NCBI RefSeq assembly: GCF_000276665.1
Contig: NW_004955467.1
Location: forward strand, 300,517 to 364,516
DNA from: Chinchilla lanigera
Taxonomy: Eukaryota; Chordata; Mammalia; Rodentia; Chinchillidae
Length of the DNA stretch: 64,000 nt
Reading direction: 5' to 3'
Positions 1 through 11,576 of the stretch are shown piece by piece. Numbering within the stretch: position 1 is the stretch's first letter; each line of letters starts with the position of its first letter. The translations under genes were made by a program, and so were the position numbers. The notes beneath the pieces are model-generated. The model saw nothing but the letters and a program-made list of their open reading frames with translations. It was not told where the DNA came from and did not search any database.

Positions 1-772
1 TAGCGCCCCCTACTGAGCCTTTGTCCTCTTTGAGTAAGGTTTATGTTCAAGGTGTCATGTTCTCATTTCTTTAAGGGTATTTGTCTTTGCAATTTGGGGA
101 ATAGATTTATTCTTTTGTGACCCCAGATACCCTTTCCATGTTTATTCATTTTGTTTTCTTCAATTTCAATCTCCTGATCTTTGCTGGGAGCCAAGTGGCT
201 TTTTATTTCTATGGAAATAAATGATCTTTTTACCCATGGGGGGGGGAAAAAAAAGCTTTTTGAGAAGAGAGAACCCTGGACTATTTGAGTGTATGGTATT
301 ACATTATTATGGCTGTCACTATTATTAATAATCTTGGGGTCAGGCTCAAATGGAGCAAAAGTACTATGAAAATATTTTGTGCACTGTTCTATTGAATTGG
401 CTAAATGTTGCCTATATGGGAAAGTAAAATAACCCACCCCAAATATCCTCCTTGGGCATATTTTGAATATTTTCTTTAGAGAAACTGCAGACTTCTGCAG
501 ACATAGGAATGGCTCTAACAAGCTGTCCTTTGGTAAAAGACATTTGCATCTATTTATACTAGAAAAACAAACAGTGATGCACAGGAAGTTTTCTCTCTGG
601 GGTTTCCATCTGTGCCTAGGAAACATCTTTTAAGTATAGTCCTTGCATTGGACACACTGAGTCACTAGCCCCAGAGTTAGTAAAGGGACTTCATACACAG
701 GAAACTAGGGAAATATTTGGGCCTATAGGTCAAAGTCTTAAGATCCATCACAGTATAAAAACCACACTGTCA
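1..772. other. Intergenic; CTCF-like motif at the left edge and a dispersed repeat fragment
   Basis: No gene seen. At 3-16 the minus strand reads TCAGTAGGGGGCGC, one mismatch from the CTCF core. About 440-640 resembles 29420-29530 (shared gaagctgcagac and agctgtcctt blocks), so it is an interspersed repeat of unknown class. A 564-base open minus-strand frame here has no recognisable protein. Confidence 0.5.
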
Positions 773-916
773 GGCCGGGTGTGGTGGTGCATGTCTGTAA
801 CCCCAGCACTCGGGAGGCTGAGACTGGAGGATCCTTACAAGTTCAAGGCCAGCCTGGGCTGCAAAGTGAGTTCAAGAACAGCCTGAACTGAAAGTGAGAC
901 CCTGTCTCAAAAAGAC

Positions 917-919
<3 letters not shown>
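773..919 (+). repeat. B1-type SINE with internal duplication
   Basis: A full-length 7SL-derived SINE: ggccgggtgtggtggtgcat head, two gttcaag-type blocks, and a cctgtctcaaaaagacaaaa tail that runs directly into a CA microsatellite. Confidence 0.93.
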
Positions 920-965
<46 letters not shown>

Positions 966-968
966 ACA
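920..968. repeat. (CA)n microsatellite
   Basis: An almost perfect CA run that grew from the A-rich tail of the preceding SINE, with one interruption near its end. Confidence 0.97.
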
Positions 969-1182
969 TTGTCCAACAACAGCAGAAGAATAATGACCAG
1001 TGTTGAATACCTCTAAGGACCAGACCCTGAAACACAGTACATAATTTGATTTTTTTTTTTAAAAAATGAGATAGTCATATTGTTCCTTATTATTCATAAA
1101 TGAGAAGACTGAGGCTTACAAAAAATCAAGGAGCCAAACCAGGTTTTGCAAGTAAATACATCTCACTTCAAAGCCAGTTTTG

Positions 1183-1312
1183 AGCAAGATGCCATGGTAC
1201 ACACCTGTGCTCCCAGCTACTTGGGAGGCTGAGACAAAAGTATCACTTGAGCCCACAAGTTTAAAATCAGTCTGGGCAACAGTTAGATCACATCTCAAAA
1301 CAAAACAGTCCC
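1183..1312 (+). repeat. Old 7SL-derived SINE monomer
   Basis: Reads ...ggtacacacctgtgctcccagc, then cttgggaggctgag, then tctgggcaaca, and ends atctcaaaac. It is diverged and lacks the internal duplication of the younger copies. Confidence 0.8.
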
Positions 1313-1334
1313 CATTCTTTCTGCTAAGACACAC

Positions 1335-1740
1335 ACCACTATGGTCTGCATGTGGTTTGAACCCTAAGGGCTTATGCATTGGAAATCTGGTCCTTAGTGG
1401 GTGACATGAATGGCAGCAAGACTTCGAAGAGGTAGGGTGGCCTATTGGGAGGTTGCTCTAGTGCTGTCCCCAGAAGAGATTAAGGCAGTTCTCATGGGAC
1501 CCCCCAGTTAGTTCTTGAAAGAGCAAGTCTGGCATCCAGCCAGGATGTGTGCTCACCCCCTCTTGCACACACTCCTGCCATGGTGGCACCCCTGCCAAGA
1601 GATGACGCCGTGAAGGGGACCCGCACAAGAGTTGGTGCTGTGCTGTTTGGACTTTCAGCCTCCAAAACTATGAGCTGAATAAACCTGTTTTCTTTATAAG
1701 TACCCAGCCTTAGTAATTTTTTATACTGAAAAAAAAAAGG
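1335..1740 (+). repeat. MaLR-type LTR (THE1/MST/ORR1-like)
   Basis: The layout matches the MaLR LTR class: a tttgaaccctaagg 5' part, gccatggtggcac in the middle, and a 3' end with ctccaaaactatgagctgaa, then taaacctgttttctttataa and a stretch resembling 'acccagtctcgg'. The exact subfamily was not determined. Confidence 0.65.
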
Positions 1741-1833
1741 CATGTGTTATTGCATTGCAAAACATCTAAGATCAGACATCACAGAAGATCTTCAAAAGGC
1801 TGAAGACCAAGCTGCAGCCAATGCTAAGCCATT

Positions 1834-2721
1834 TGTGTTGGTTTGGGGGTTATTTTGCAAGGGGAAACAGTATAATACAGGACACAAATTTTACAAAATT
1901 ATTTATAATAGTCACCCAAAGAATGATATGCAAGAGAGTGCAGGAAATCTGTCCACACACCAAGACCAAGGAATCTAGCCAAGGGCCTTTCCATTTCCCA
2001 CAGAAATGTCCTGCATGAGTCCAGCTGAAGACCTAGAGCTCATAACAGTGCCTCCCACAAGTCCAACTGGAGGTCTAGAGCCCATAACAATATCTCATGT
2101 AGGCTTGTTTCACAGATCTGCACTGGGAAGGGCCAAAGGTCAGTGGTGGAATCTAGGAAGTCTATGCCATGGGGATGAAGAAGCTGTGCTGGCAGGCTGA
2201 GGGATCTGCACTGGAGCCAGGAAGTGATGCTCAGAAGAACCAAAGCTCTCCCAAAAGGTACCACAGCCATCTCAGCAACCGTGAGATCCCAAGCTCCTCC
2301 GATGGTGAAGACAGCTGAGTTCCCATCAGGAAAGCCAGCACAGCAAGTCTCTCCAGAAGACTGGCAGTGCACCATCTTCCCCTCTGGAGCCAGAAAGCGA
2401 TTCCCAAAGTGAGGACCAGAGCTCACCCAAAGCGAACCAAAGCTATTCTCAGTGCCAACAAGGTCCCGAGCTCCTCAAGAAGATGAAAACAGCAAGTTCA
2501 TCAGGAAAGTCAGCATGACGAGCTTCTCCAACAGAATCAACAGCTCCTTACAGCTTCTACCAGCTCCAACAGCCTTTCTCTGCTCCCAACAGCCTAACTT
2601 CTCCACTTCTGCCTCTTATGCTGCTGGCACCAATCCTTAGGTGGGCCATCCACACCCAGCACCGTGCTTACTCAGTTCAGCTGGGGGTTACAAGTTGCCC
2701 ACCAGCTGTAGATCCACTACA
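1834..2721. repeat. 888-bp solo LTR, family unidentified (copy 1)
   Basis: Bounded by TG...CA. Left flank ccatt (1829-1833) and right flank ccatc (2722-2726) look like a 5-bp TSD with one change. The same element, in inverted orientation and with a perfect TSD, lies at 14397-15666. No poly(A) signal clearly fixes its own orientation. Frames inside it are incidental. Confidence 0.75.
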
Positions 2722-3271
2722 CCATCCTTATTTTTTAAGTTAAAAAAATTAAGTGAGTTTCAGGTACCTTTTCATATTCAATTTATGTGGTTTGCCAAAA
2801 ATGCAATTTAAAGAACTATAAATGATTTCAGTGATTAAAGTAAGACAATCAGTTAGCATGTAGACATATGCAACATTTACAATAGAAATACTCTAACATA
2901 ATATAGGACATTTAAAACCAAAGTACTACCTGAGGACTGTGTGGTGTTATTCCTAGCCATAAAGTGATGAAGTTACTTGGGAACATTGCATTTTTAAAAA
3001 ATTTCCATTCATACCTTTTCCATCTGACTCTGGTTCATGGCCTTCCCTGGGTTGACTTCAATCTGTGATTTCTGGCTCAGCTGTCCTAGCCCACATATTT
3101 CTAAGGAAAGGACCTGGGGGTAGGGGGATGCTCTGCCCTGGGCCTTGAGGAAGAGCTCACTCATCTGCTCTGCTGTGGTTACCCCAGGACGTGGGTCCAG
3201 TGGCCAACTGGCTCCACTTAGGCATTCTACCCATGGCAGGGATTTTGTTGTTGCTGGCTGGATGTTTTGTT
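2722..3271. other. Intergenic, AT-rich then mixed; nothing recognised
   Basis: No gene, SINE or LTR recognised. The left half is AT-rich. Confidence 0.5.
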
Positions 3272-3468
3272 TTGTTTTGTTTTCAGTACCAGAGATTAAA
3301 CCCAAGGCAAACTCTCTACCACTGAGCCACATCCTCGGGCCTCTTAAAATGTTTGTATCAAGACAGTTTCACCAAGTTATCCAGGCTGGTCCCAAATTGC
3401 ATTTCTCCTGCCTCAGTTTCCAGAGCCGGAGGGATGACAGGTGTGCACTACCATTCCTGGCTTCCATA
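3272..3468 (-). repeat. B1 plus ID dimer SINE, antisense
   Basis: A TTTTG-rich tail, then an antisense ID body (ccagagattaaacccaaggc ... ccactgagccacatcc), then an antisense B1-like unit (gtatcaagacagtttc ... ggatgacaggtgtgcacta). The order fits the B1-dID dimers known from several non-murid rodent families. Confidence 0.75.
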
Positions 3469-4571
3469 GCAATTCTTGATGGCACCTGCAAACTGGAGTG
3501 GGAAGGCTTTCCAAGCGACTATGTGACAAGGACAGCTTTAAGGAACTGACCCTCCTGACCCTCAAGTCTCTTGTTCCAATTGCTTTGGTTGAGAAGGAGC
3601 CCATGGACTGAGTCTTCCTTTTGCTTCTCTTTTCTTTCTCTTCTCACTGGTCGTGGTCAAAAAAGAAAGCCACCTTCTCACCCACATCACCCCTAACTAG
3701 AGCAAATTGCCCAGCCTGTAGAAACTTCTCAAGTGACAAGGACACAAGTAGACAAGGTGAAAACCTTGTAACACACTTGTTCTGTTTGTAGCAATGCTGC
3801 ACTAATGTATATTATACTGGGAATTCTACACCGAAGAAAAATGTTAATATTTAGACTTCAAAGGCCTCAGGAATAAGATGTTTTACTTTTCAGTTTAGGT
3901 TTATAGTTTTGTGGTGAAAAGTATGTCAAGGTGGTAAATAAAAGACTTTAAGCATAAAAGTATACCATCATAAGTTTACGGGGAGAAAGAATGAAAACAC
4001 AAAGAGAAAGAAGGGAAATTTCTATTAGAGAGGAGCTTATTCTTGTATTTTAAAGTGGATGACAGTATCAAATTATCATGATGTCTGTCCTACACTAGAT
4101 ATATTTAAAAGTGTGATGTAACCATTTTATTTTAAAATGTTACTGTTTTGCAATGCATCAGCCCTTGCAACTACTTTAAATTATGGTGAAAACTCTATAT
4201 GCTCACTTGAAAAATGTGCAAGGATTGTATCACTTTCCAGAAATTCTTCAGGGAATACTCAAGGCAAAGTCTATTGTTGTTAGTAGAAAGATGTTTCAGG
4301 CGGCTGCCCTCTCGTTCCTGGGTTTGCCATTTCTGCCCTCTGCTGGTGCCCTGAGTTTTGCTTTTAAACAGGCAACACCATCCTTTTTCTTTGTTCTCTC
4401 TAGCGCTGTCCAAACCCCAGACCTAGGAGACCCTAACAGGAATGAGGCTCCTCGGATGGCCTCGGCAGCCGAGTTTGCTGTGGGTTCGAATGATCTACGT
4501 GCAGCACCACAACACAGGATCACAGGGTCAGAAAGTCTTGGTGACAGAGGAACACTCTTTTAGTCTAAGTT
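3469..4571. other. Intergenic with a perfect CTCF-core match
   Basis: No gene or young repeat recognised. A perfect CTCF-core match is listed separately at 4333-4346. Confidence 0.5.
4333..4346 (-). promoter_or_regulatory. CTCF-like motif
   Basis: The minus strand reads CCAGCAGAGGGCAG, matching CCASYAGRKGGCRS at every position. Occupancy cannot be judged from sequence. Confidence 0.45.
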
Positions 4572-4752
4572 CTAGGTTTTTGTTTTGCCTTGTTTGTTTG
4601 GGTTTTTTTGTTTTGTTTTGTTTTGTCCTGTTTTGTTTTGTTTGTGACAGAGTCTTGCTTTGTAGTTCAGATTGGCCTTGAACTCATGGCAACCCTCCTG
4701 CCTCAGCCTCCCAAGTGCTGGGATTACAGGCATGCACTGCAACACCCAGCTT
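4572..4752 (-). repeat. B1-type SINE, antisense, with (GTTTT)n tail
   Basis: A tail of repeated gttttgttttg, then gtgacagagtcttgcttt and ctcccaagtgctgggattac. Orientation is antisense to the window strand. Confidence 0.9.
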
Positions 4753-4882
4753 TATTTGTTTTTTGAAACAGGGTATTACTATGTTGTCCAGGCTGGCCCT
4801 GAACTCCTGAGCTCAAGTGATCCTCCTGCCTCAACCTCCCAAGGTAGGTAGGACTACAAGTATGTACCATCAAGTCTGGTTC
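4753..4882 (-). repeat. Second 7SL-derived SINE, antisense
   Basis: Follows the previous copy directly: gaaacagggtattactatgt, gtccaggctggccctgaact, ctcctgcctcaacctccca. More diverged. Confidence 0.85.
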
Positions 4883-4999
4883 TTAGTCCACGTTTTGAGT
4901 TTATACAATTTTCCTTTACTGACTGATCGAATGAGGAGTTTCTCAGCCTTAGAACTATGAACAATTTTAGAAGAGTGATAATAATCACAATGCTAGTAT

Positions 5000-5175
5000 A
5001 TATTGTCTGTCATATGCCACACATTGTTTGAAACTCTCTACATAAATTCACTCACTGATTTCTCCTGTTTGCCTGTGAGGGCAGAACATTATTGTCCCCA
5101 TTTCATAGATGAGGAAGTTGAAGACTGAGAGGTTAAATAAGCTAATCAGAGGTGGAATCAGAATGTAGAACTAAG
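5000..5175 (-). repeat. MIR SINE
   Basis: Contains the antisense MIR signature: cattattgtccccatttca, then tagatgaggaagttgaagac and gagaggttaaataagc. An ancient mammal-wide element. Confidence 0.8.
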
Positions 5176-6782
5176 CCCCCCCCCACTGTAGGCCAGCACA
5201 CTTACCCTTGTTCTTTAAGTCCCTTGCAGAAAAATGAGAAAACACAAGCAAAAAGGAACAGATGCTGTCATCTTGTGGCCCAGAGATAATCTCCCTAACA
5301 TTTTGACACGTTGCTTTCCAGCCCTGTGCGTGAGTGGGAGTGTGTGGGTCTCTATCATTCTGTTTTATACAAATGCTGTCTTCTGGTTCTGTAACCTGCT
5401 TTGGATGCTTACAAAGATATCCAGATTCTCCTTCTTGGTCACTTTTCATCTCTATTCTCAGCCACCGTTCATTTTGTGCATCACTCACCAGGAGTGTGAA
5501 GAAAGCTGAGGTCCCTCGGTTTCAGAGACATTCAGCTTCTAGAATTTCCTGTCCTATGGGCAGCTCCAGAGAATGAGCTTGTTGAGACTTCTCTACCCAG
5601 GCTTAGTCGGGGAGTGTCTCTCACTTACCCCTCAAGGAAGGCTGCCCTTCCTCTGAGCTGGGGGTGAGGCAGACAGGAGTTTTCTTTTTGTATTGAGCAT
5701 CAAGGCCAGATGGTGTGTAAAAGGCAACGGGCAGGCCAGATCTTGGCTTGTGCTGCAGTATCCCCTCCCCTCATCTGGGCCAGTGTATGCTCAGACTCAT
5801 TGGATAAGCAGACTCCAAAAGGAACATAACTCTAAGCCCAAACTTATTCCATTTTTCCAGAGCTGGGGATGATAGGATGTGGTCATTATCCCTCTGGACA
5901 GTCCTATTCATCCTTTGAACCAGGAGTCCTGAAGGGTGGTGGCCTCATGGATATCCTCTTGGGGAACACCATGTGGATTGTCCCAACTGGTGCTGCATCA
6001 GGAGGCCAGCAAAGGTGGGCACTACACCATATGAGGACTGCAGACCAGACTATAGGCAGGTTTCCCAGCACTGGGGCCAAGAGAGTCCTGCAGAAAGCGT
6101 CACTTAAGAACCTGTGACTGCTGTGCAGACCACAGTTTGCAGTGACCCAGTGAGGAGGCAACTGGGAATGTCATTTAAGAGACTAAATTTAGGAGCAAGC
6201 AATGGCCAGAGCAGATATAAAAATAGAGCTCTGGCCCACAGTCTGCAGCAAGCAGCTGTGTACAAGTCTGTCACCTTCAGGAGCCAGCCCAGGGAGCTAG
6301 CCTTGTAGGAGGTCTAGTGACAACCTGGGAAGCCCAACCATAACAGTAACCCGTAACAATCAGCCCCAGTGGCAAGACTTTGGTTAGCAACTGACAGCTT
6401 CCCATTTTTTGTCCCTGCTCCCACTTTAGGGCACCTACAGAATGCCAAGTTACTCCTGTGAACCAGTCACATAGGATGCCCCACTCTGGTCAGCCATACC
6501 CCAGCTTCTCCAGGGCAACACCCTCCCATCATAGCACGCTGGAAGCCATGTCTTTTTCCACCCATACCTCTCCTTCCCCTCTGCCTGCTGTCAAGTCTTG
6601 CCAAGTCCAAGTGCTAGAAGCGGACTCTCTTGCTAGAGCAAGCTTGGCACAAATGACCTCTGCATCTCACCTGGGTGATCGTCGTGTACTTCCACCCCTT
6701 CCTCTTGCTGTTCCTCCACACCAGCCAAACTCAGAAGCCAACAGGCAGGGGTGACATTGATGGCTCCACAAAGGAGTCACAT
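5176..6782. other. Intergenic, low repeat content; nothing recognised
   Basis: Short frames only, with no coding signature. A tataaaaatag string near 6213 is noted but not supported as a promoter. Confidence 0.5.
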
Positions 6783-6900
6783 GGGTGGGTCACACCTGTG
6801 ATATCAGCTACTGGGGATGCTGAGGCAGAGGATCAGTTGAGCCCAGGAGTTCAAGACTAGCCTCTGCTGCACAGTGAGATCCTGTCTCAAAAGCGAACAA
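6783..6900 (+). repeat. 7SL-derived SINE monomer
   Basis: tgggtgggtcacacctgtga through gagatcctgtctcaaaagcg. No internal duplication. Confidence 0.8.
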
Positions 6901-7299
6901 GCAACAAAAAAGATCCATGTCCAACTGTCCCTTGGAAGGTCTTTATAGATTCTCAAGGAATAAGATACTAATTTCAACAACTGGGTTGGGTTTTGGGGGG
7001 TTTTGTTTGTTTTGTTCTGTTTCTGACTAGGTGATATATTCATATTGTGGCAAAAAAAAAATCAAAACAGCATAAAAATGTTACATGAAAGGTATTTTTT
7101 CCATTTCTACCTGCTCACCTTTGTCCTCCTAACTGGTTGTTGGTTGGTTTTCTGTACATCAATTTTGTACCTCACTACCTCACTGGTTTCTTCTTTTTTG
7201 TTTTTAGTAATTTTTCGGTTGATTCTTTTAGGGTTTCCAGTTATGTAACCACATGGTCTGCAGATGGTGGTTTATCTCATTCTTTGCAATGTCTACACA

Positions 7300-7850
7300 A
7301 CTGTGGTTCGGACACAGTTTGAATGTATCCCACAAGGGGCTCCAGTGTTGGAATACTGGTTCCCAATGTGGTGATACGAGAGGTGGTGGAAACTTTAAGA
7401 GTAGGGGTCTAGCGGGAGGTCATTGGGCTGCTGCCTTTGAAAGGGATTGACTTAGTTCTTGTGGAACTTTAGTTAGTACTCAAGACAATATTGTTGCTGG
7501 CTGTGGTGCCATACACCTGTGATCCCAGCACTCAGGAGGCTGAGCCAGGAGAATTACCCTGAGACCAGCCTGGGCTATACACTGAGTTCTAGGCCAACCT
7601 GAACTGCATGCGAGAACTTGTCTCAAAAAAAGAAAAAAGACAATATTGCTGTACAAAAGCAAGACTCCCCCTCCCCAGTCTCTCTTACTTCCTGTTTCAT
7701 CATATGATCTTTTCCTCATATTCATTCCCATCAGGATGTGATGGAGCCAGCCCACCCCTACAAGAGCTGCTGCCACGCTATTTGGACTTTCCACCTCCAA
7801 AACTGTGAGCAAATTCGAAGTCCCATCCTCAAGTATTTTGCTATAGTAAT
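7300..7850 (+). repeat. MaLR-type LTR split by a B1 SINE
   Basis: Left part has tggttcggacacagtttgaa and right part gctgctgccacgctatttgg and cctccaaaactgtgagcaaa. The SINE at 7494-7636 interrupts it with a perfect TSD, so the LTR is older. Confidence 0.65.
7494..7636 (+). repeat. B1-type SINE with 12-bp TSD
   Basis: Full-length with internal duplication. The flanking direct repeat aagacaatattg is at 7482-7493 and 7637-7648, a perfect TSD. Confidence 0.95.
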
Positions 7851-7949
7851 GAAAAATGTGTTACTACAACTGTCCAAATATTTGATTATTGTTTTTGACC
7901 TAGGGAGTAACTTACAAGTGGTTATTTTGTGGGGAGGAGCAGTATTAAG

Positions 7950-8031
7950 GGGTTGGGTGCAGCTCAGTGGTACAGCATTTGCCTAGCATGCAGGAAGCCC
8001 TTGGTTTGAACCCCAGGAATACAAATAAATT
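7950..8031 (+). repeat. ID element
   Basis: ggttgggtgcagctcagtgg ... tagcatgcaggaagcccttg ... tttgaaccccaggaat. A tRNA-Ala-derived SINE with an A-rich tail. Confidence 0.9.
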
Positions 8032-8177
8032 AAGATGTGTCTTTTTAAAAATATCTTAACAAATAAGGCTAATGTAAGGAGTGTTTCTTGTTGGTCTCTA
8101 GTTTAATCATAATCTGGTAAGAGAAAGTGATCTGAATGAAACTATCTGTTTGACAGTCCTGGGAGAGGGGGATGCTA

Positions 8178-8585
8178 TCTTAGTTACTTTTCTGATGCTA
8201 AGACAAAATACCCGACACCAAAATTATAAGAAGAAAGGTCTATTTCAGCCCACAGTTTGTGGAGGCTTCAGTCCATAGTTGGCTGGCTCCAGGGCAGGGT
8301 GACATGGCAGAGGGGCACTGCATAGGAAAAACAGTTCTTGGCAGGCAGAAGGCAGCAAAACAGCGAAGTAGCAGCAACAGTAGCAGCTTCCTTCCGTCCC
8401 TTTATATTCTATCCAGCCTATCAGCCTTGTGGGTGATGCCACCCACACCCAGGCTAGGGCATAATCTCATAATCTCAGCATCACATCCTTAATCCCAGTG
8501 TCACACATCCTAACCCAGCCACCCTCAAAACTCCCCACCTGTGACTGCATGAGGCTTTGGGGGGACATCTAGATACAAGCCACAC
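8178..8585 (-). repeat. MaLR-type LTR, antisense
   Basis: Starts tatcttagttacttttctga with aaaatacccgacacc and ends tttggggggacatctagata. This is the reverse of the 'attacccagtctcgg' end typical of THE1/MST-like LTRs. It contains small CAG/AGC-rich runs. Confidence 0.65.
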
Positions 8586-9007
8586 AGATGCTCAGGATTT
8601 TATTTGTTTGAAAGTGTCTTTATTCTTAAAAGAGAACTTCCCAAGTATATCATTATTACTTTTTCTTATCATATCCTACCATGCTCAGGATATATTGTGC
8701 TTCCTCAGAGTGAAGACGTGTTTTAGTTCTAAAAACTCAGGAGCCGCCATCTCTTTGAATATTGCCTCTCCCCTATTGTCTCCATTATCTCCCTTAGAGA
8801 ATTTCATGGAAGTGTAAATTTTTTGTTCTGCATCATTATCTCAACACTTTTTCATCTTTTCTATCCCTTTGTCTCTTTATCTTTTTGTATATGTTTTAAA
8901 CTTGATCTATTAGTTATCAACTGCTGCATATCAGATTATTCCCCTCAATATAGAATCTTAACTTAGTAAGCATTTATTATCTCACACAGTTGTGTTTGTT
9001 TACTTGT
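8586..9007. other. Intergenic, T-rich; nothing recognised
   Basis: No gene or clear repeat seen. Confidence 0.4.
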
Positions 9008-9118
9008 TTGAGACAGGGTCTTGCTATGTTGTCCAGGCTGGTCTCAAACACCTGGGCTCAAATGATCCTCCTGCCTCAGCTTAAGTGCTGGAATTACAGG
9101 TGCACACCACTACATACT
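9008..9118 (-). repeat. 7SL-derived SINE, antisense
   Basis: gtttgagacagggtcttgct, then gttgtccaggctggtctc and ggaattacaggtgcacacca. Confidence 0.88.
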
Positions 9119-10077
9119 GTATTTTCTCACAGTTTGTGAGGGTCAGGAATTTGGGAGTGGCTTAGCTGGTTGGTTCTGGTTCACCGTCTCTCATGGGAAC
9201 ATATTCAGTTGTTGGCTACAGTCATCTGGAAGCTCACAGTTCCTCCTCAGGGCAGTTTCCCCATAGGACTTCGTAAGTGGTATCACAGTTGGCAGCTGAC
9301 TCTCCCCAAGGCTGGAAAGCAGACAACAGCAAGCAGGAAGCCACAGTATCTTATGAGCTGCTCTCAAAGTCACATATTATCATTCCTGCCTTTTGTTACA
9401 TACAGTCATTAAGTCCAGCCTATACTCATGTACCTTAATACATAGCCTGAGCGACGAGAATTAAGCAGCACCTTTGGAAGGAAATATCAAAGAATTTGTG
9501 GAGCTCTTTTAAACCACTACAATATTTCATTTCATTAGGTTTTTTTTTCCAGCTATGTCCTGCTGTTTAATATACATGTTGTTTCTAATTTTAAGTACTA
9601 AATTTTTTATTACTAGAATTTTTTTAGTTATTTTAAATATACCTGATCCTTTTTATTGCTTTTTGTTCTGTGGTCAGTTTTTTGGCCCCTCTTCTATTTT
9701 TTTTTTAATTAAACATATCCATTGTGTGTTCTGTATCTGATAATCTCCATACCTGGAGTCCTTGGATCCGAAACTGTTGTCTACTGTTTTAGCTATTTCT
9801 TACTAATAAGGTCTTCTCTCTTAATTTACTGTCTCTTAAAATTTATTGTAAGTGAACTGTTGGGATTTTATATATGGAAAAACTAGAAGGCCTGATATGA
9901 AGGTGTATTTCTTTCTTGTCCCTGATACTGTGCGTTCTAATACCCTGGGAAACTATAGTTTCATGGCCTAAAGGCTTTGGACCATGCCGGTGGAGTGAAC
10001 TGAGACAGAAAGGTCATTTTCATAATATTAGACCTCACAGAGCCTCTAACAATGTTTATTAAGTGTTAAAATTTATA
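9119..10077. other. Intergenic; probable degraded LTR then T-rich sequence
   Basis: 9120-9500 has the flavour of an old LTR (tcagttgttggctacagtca ... gaagccacagtatc) but no boundary was found. 9540-9730 is T-rich. No gene. Confidence 0.35.
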
Positions 10078-10199
10078 TTTTTTTCTTTTTTTTAAACACA
10101 GTCTCACTATATAGTCCAGGCTGGCCTCAAACTCACTGTGATCCTTCTGCTTCAGCCTCCTAAGTGCTGGGTTATAGGCCTGCACCACTGTATGCCTAA
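10078..10199 (-). repeat. B1-type SINE, antisense
   Basis: Poly-T start, then acacagtctcactatatagt and tcagcctcctaagtgctggg. Confidence 0.88.
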
Positions 10200-10421
10200 T
10201 TTTAAGAATCTGCCTCCATCTCTTTTTCCTCCTCATTTACCAGAGGTAATCATTATCCTAGAGTTGGTATGTATAATTCTCACCCATATTTTAAATATGG
10301 ATCCAAATTAAGTACTATATGCATTTACAGTTAAGCACCTCTAATCCAAATAATTCAAAATGCTCCAAAACTCACAACTTTCAAGCACTGACATGATGCC
10401 TGCCACCGTGGAAAATTGCAC
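10200..10421. other. Intergenic; nothing recognised
   Basis: A short AT-rich stretch between two SINEs. Confidence 0.4.
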
Positions 10422-10505
10422 ACCTGGGCTGGAGTGTGGCCGAGCGGTAGAGAGCTTGCTCAGCATGCATGAGGCCCTGAGTTTCACCCGCGACACCAGA
10501 AAAAG
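10422..10505 (+). repeat. Diverged ID element
   Basis: ggagtgtggccgagcggtag ... cagcatgcatgaggccctga ... cgcgacaccag. Confidence 0.75.
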
Positions 10506-11195
10506 TTCCAGGCCTAATATGACGGGAAGGGGAAGTCAAAATGCAGGTACCACAGAAAGACTGCATAAACCTACCTTCAGGGTATGTATATAAGGTGCAC
10601 ATGAAGAAAATGAATTTTGTTTAAATTTAGGTTTCCTCTCCTACATATCTCATTGTGTCGGAATTTTTAAAAATGCGAAATCTGAAACACTTCTGGTCCT
10701 AAGCATTGTGGATAAAGGCTACTCACACTGTATTTACATAGTATGGCTTCGCGTTTAAAATTTCTATGCAACTTGCTTTTTTCCCTTCTATACCAAAGAG
10801 ACCGTCATCGAGACGTGGAGTCCTTTAAAGCTGGGCAAACAGAAGAGTGTTCAAGACACACAGGGAGAGGCACGCGCACAAAGACGAGCGCGCGGTGGGG
10901 CGGGCAGCCCCCACCCCGGCAAACCCCGGCAGAGCTGTACCTCAGGGAGGCCGGGGATTGGCGGAGGGCAAGGGGGCGTGGCCTGCGGGGCGGCACCCTT
11001 CTACGAAGTCACGCTGCGACTTGCGGCAGCACCTCCTGTCGGTCATCAGGAGAAATATGTTTCTCTAGCTCTCGGTGTTTAAACGCTCAAGGAAAGGAAA
11101 AAGGGTTAGGACTTTCCCTCGCACAGGAGGTACGGCTGACCTGGAAGGGACAAGACTTATTTCCGTGTTGACGCTGCTGCGCGCGATCTCAGCAG

Positions 11196-11204
11196 AAAAA
11201 AAAA
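11196..11204 (-). terminator. RNA polymerase III terminator of tRNA-Trp
   Basis: Nine consecutive T on the minus strand, starting seven bases past the tRNA 3' end. Four or more T suffice for Pol III termination. Confidence 0.9.
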
Positions 11205-11211
11205 CCTAGCC

Positions 11212-11283
11212 TGACCCCGACGTGACTTGAACACGCAACCTTCTGATCTGGAGTCAGACGCGCTACCATTGCGCCACGAGGTC
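11212..11283 (-). tRNA. tRNA-Trp (anticodon CCA)
   Basis: A 72-nt gene with no intron; the CCA anticodon is read at 11251-11249. Acceptor stem GACCTCG pairs with CGGGGTC (one G-U), the discriminator base is A, the A-box is TGGCGCAATGG and the T-arm/B-box carries GTTCAAGTC. All arms fold, and the sequence is close to the mammalian Trp-CCA tRNA as I recall it. It decodes UGG. It lies inside a CpG island and has a T-run terminator. In human, a Trp-CCA tRNA lies downstream of RNF112 on the same strand, as here. This is a genuine gene, unlike the many tRNA-derived ID SINEs in the window. Confidence 0.97.
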
Positions 11284-11451
11284 CCAGCAGCCTGTAGGCG
11301 CGGCGTCTCTAAAGGCCTTACTGGGCCGGCTCCGCCGCGCGCTGAGAGGTCAGGCTCTACCAGGCGCTCCTTCCCGGAGCCCCGAGCACGCCGCCGGCGC
11401 GGAGAGCCCCGGGCCTCGCTCCCGGGAGCGGAAGCCCGCGCTCGGGCGGCT

Positions 11452-11576
11452 NNNNNNNNNNNNNNNNNNNNNNNNNNNNNNNNNNNNNNNNNNNNNNNNN
11501 NNNNNNNNNNNNNNNNNNNNNNNNNNNNNNNNNNNNNNNNNNNNNNNNNNNNNNNNNNNNNNNNNNNNNNNNNNNN
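11452..11576. other. Assembly gap (125 N)
   Basis: Unresolved bases in the middle of the CpG island. Frames that read through them are meaningless. Confidence 1.

Noticed and set aside
63..626. Long open frame of 187 codons on the minus strand
   Set aside because: No recognisable domain, unusual composition, and part of it overlaps a dispersed repeat also seen at 29.4 kb. Probably chance.
6208..6222. tataaaaatag as a TATA box or MEF2 site
   Set aside because: One mismatch to MEF2 and no downstream exon or transcript feature.
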